From contig NZ_NNBY01000047.1 of the NCBI RefSeq assembly GCF_002834235.1, positions 1-64,000 on the forward strand: a stretch of DNA of 64,000 nt. Reading direction: 5' to 3'. Below the pieces are notes generated by a model. The model ran no database searches. It was not told the DNA's origin and worked only from the letters and a program-made list of their open reading frames with translations. Position numbers and translations under genes: made by a program. Shown piece after piece: positions 62,391 to 64,000 of the stretch. The stretch is from Ruminococcus bromii (GTDB taxonomy: Bacteria > Bacillota > Clostridia > Oscillospirales > Acutalibacteraceae). Numbering within the stretch: the first letter of the stretch is position 1; each line of letters begins with the position of its first letter.

Positions 62391-63641
62391 ATGGAGCTTA
62401 AAAGTAACGAAGAAAAAATTACCCGTGCATTGCTCGTCAGTGTTGACACGGGCGAATATGACGCACAGGCGTCACTTGACGAACTTTTTGAACTTGTAAA
62501 AAGTGCGGGAGCAGATCCCGTTTTGTCGGTAACGCAGAATCTGCAAAAAATTGAAAAGGGTACTTTTGTCGGCACAGGCAAGCTTGCCGAGATTGCCGAA
62601 ATCTGCGAGTCGCAGGAGATAGATTTGCTTGTGTTCGACAGCGAGCTTTCTCCGACACAGATTAAAAATATCGAGGCTGAAACAGATGTCAGAGTAATTG
62701 ACCGAACAACGCTTATTCTCGATATTTTTGCCCAGAGAGCAAGGTCAAAAGAGGGTAAGCTTCAGGTTGAGCTTGCACAGCTTAAATATATGCTCCCAAG
62801 ACTTACGGGCAAGGGTATCGCAATGTCAAGACTCGGCGGCGGTATCGGCACAAGAGGTCCGGGTGAAACAAAGCTTGAAACCGACAGACGACATATCCGC
62901 AGAAGAATTGAAAGCCTGAAAGAAGAGCTTTCCGACCTTGAAAAGCATCGTCAGATGTTGCGTTCACGCAGAAAAAAGGACGGTGTAATAACCTGTGCGA
63001 TTGTCGGCTACACAAACGCAGGCAAGTCAACTCTTATGAACTGCCTTACGAACGCAGGTGTGCTTGCACAGGACAAGCTTTTTGCAACGCTTGATCCCAC
63101 CTCAAGAGCGTTGAAGCTTCCGAGCGGTGTAACCGTTATGATGATTGACACGGTAGGACTTGTTCGCAGACTTCCGCACCACCTTGTTGAAGCATTCCGC
63201 TCAACCCTTGAAGAGGCGGCACAGTCGGATATTATTCTAAATGTATGCGACGCATCAAGTGACGAGGCAAGAACACATATGCAGGTTACAACCGACTTGC
63301 TTGAATCCCTCGGTTGCGGTGATACACCGATTATAACCGTTCTCAACAAGTGCGATTTGCTCGACGAAACTATGCTTGCGCAGGACTTTAAAGCCTGTGT
63401 TCGCATAAGCGCAAAGAACGGCACGGGCATAGACGAACTTCTTAATGCAATTGAGAACAATCTTCCCGTCAGAATGAAAAGAGTAAAAATTCTTCTGCCG
63501 TTTGCACAGGCAGGTCTTGCAAACGAAATCCGCAACAAAGGCACTCTCATTTATGAAGAATATGTTGCCGAAGGACTTTCGGTTGAGGCTGTTGTTGACG
63601 AAGCACTTTATGCTAAACTTGCAAAATATGAATGTGAATAA
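62391..63641 (+). CDS. hflX: Ribosome-associated GTPase HflX
   Basis: 416 residues. N-terminal HflX domain with GTGKLAEIAE and RVIDRTTLILDIFAQRA, the linker GIGTRGPGETKLETDRR, and G domain motifs CAIVGYTNAGKSTL (G1), DTVGLVRRLPHHLVEAF (G3) and NKCD (G4). It splits or rescues stalled ribosomes under stress. Probably co-transcribed with the acetyltransferase gene. Confidence 0.95.
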   Translation: MELKSNEEKITRALLVSVDTGEYDAQASLDELFELVKSAGADPVLSVTQNLQKIEKGTFVGTGKLAEIAEICESQEIDLLVFDSELSPTQIKNIEAETDVRVIDRTTLILDIFAQRARSKEGKLQVELAQLKYMLPRLTGKGIAMSRLGGGIGTRGPGETKLETDRRHIRRRIESLKEELSDLEKHRQMLRSRRKKDGVITCAIVGYTNAGKSTLMNCLTNAGVLAQDKLFATLDPTSRALKLPSGVTVMMIDTVGLVRRLPHHLVEAFRSTLEEAAQSDIILNVCDASSDEARTHMQVTTDLLESLGCGDTPIITVLNKCDLLDETMLAQDFKACVRISAKNGTGIDELLNAIENNLPVRMKRVKILLPFAQAGLANEIRNKGTLIYEEYVAEGLSVEAVVDEALYAKLAKYECE

Positions 63642-63658
63642 CTTAAAATTTATTTAAT

Positions 63659-63687
63659 TTGACATTCTGTTTTTTGGTTGTTATAAT
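63659..63687 (+). promoter_or_regulatory. Perfect consensus promoter
   Basis: TTGACA (63659-63664), 17-base spacer, TATAAT (63682-63687), 22 bases before the PAP2 start. Confidence 0.9.
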
Positions 63688-63709
63688 GATATTATGAAAG
63701 GAAAATGAT

Positions 63710-64000
63710 ATGTCATTCTTTGATATGATTCAATCATTTGACACCTCGGTTCTTGAATTTATTCAGAACACATTTAAATGCTCTTTTCTTGATCCGATTA
63801 TGGCTTTTTTCAGCTATATGGGTGAAATGGGGCTTTTCTGGATTGCAGTCGGCATTGTGTTTATAATTTTTAAAAAAACTCGCTCAATGGGAGTTATGAT
63901 GCTTGTTGCAATGGCAATCGGCTTTCTTGTCGGTGAAATCGGAATAAAAAATCTTATAAACCGACCACGGCCGTTTATGGTGAATATCGATTATTCGGTA
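63710..64000 (+). CDS. PAP2-family phosphatase (partial, runs off the right edge)
   Basis: 97 codons from ATG 63710 behind GAAAGG. N-terminus SFFDMIQSFDTSVLEFIQNT, three hydrophobic helices and the first phosphatase motif KNLINRPRPF are those of PAP2 / undecaprenyl-diphosphatase-like enzymes. The second and third motifs lie beyond the window. Confidence 0.88.
   Translation, partial: MSFFDMIQSFDTSVLEFIQNTFKCSFLDPIMAFFSYMGEMGLFWIAVGIVFIIFKKTRSMGVMMLVAMAIGFLVGEIGIKNLINRPRPFMVNIDYSV

Overview
The window looks like a low-GC, Gram-positive gut Clostridia genome, most likely Ruminococcus and close to R. bromii. The main reasons are a secreted GH13 alpha-amylase carrying a type I dockerin and a CBM26-like starch-binding module (51011-54181), a second dockerin protein (18417-19970), a broken CBM26 gene (9056-9603), BspA-type LRR lipoproteins and a strictly anaerobic oxidative-stress set (reverse rubrerythrin, rubredoxin, PerR-type Fur). 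The species is an inference; no rRNA is present. Two visibly AT-richer accessory regions sit in an otherwise ordinary chromosome.

Region 1-8300 is a genomic island. It holds a tyrosine recombinase cut by the window edge, a thymidylate-kinase-like P-loop protein, a STAND/NB-ARC-like NTPase, a nucleotidyltransferase, and a two-gene unit (a protein resembling nucleoid-associated NA37/NdpA plus a membrane protein). It ends at a 3' fragment of tRNA-Asn that still carries its terminator, which I read as the right attachment site. The two-gene unit and the STAND NTPase are the best candidates for an undescribed anti-phage system. Beyond lie an IS256-family remnant, a CBM26 gene fragment cut by it, and three tandem LRR lipoproteins (9698-12434).

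Region 13000-30970 is mostly core. It has a two-component locus (a kinase-like membrane protein without recognisable catalytic boxes, a NarL-type kinase and its regulator), a probable operon ending in a dockerin protein and a zinc-ribbon protein with seven 13-residue repeats, recQ, a DUF2974 hydrolase, a perR-rubrerythrin-rubredoxin-exoA stress cluster, a polysaccharide deacetylase, an O-antigen-ligase-like protein and an HAD protein that lacks its nucleophile. At 31548-33215 an ECF sigma factor is fused to a membrane segment and an extracytoplasmic domain.

Region 33912-40783 is a compact integrated element of about 6.9 kb. It has a Mor-like regulator, a string of tiny membrane or Cys-rich ORFs, DUF1643, a DUF927-type helicase and a large serine recombinase. 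It is bounded by a 12-bp repeat that is the 3' end of tRNA-Pro. The tRNA-Pro is intact at the right end, and its probable original terminator lies just outside the left end.

Region 40772-50770 has tRNA-Pro and tRNA-Leu, each with a consensus promoter, a cell-surface polysaccharide cluster (SDR-LicD fusion, SDR, ABC exporter) and potABCD with a long structured leader. Region 51011-64000 has the amylase, an MreB homologue, comF, recD2, a MurT/GatD-like pair in which the GatD partner has lost its catalytic Cys and His, a maltose-type acetyltransferase, hflX and the start of a PAP2 phosphatase.
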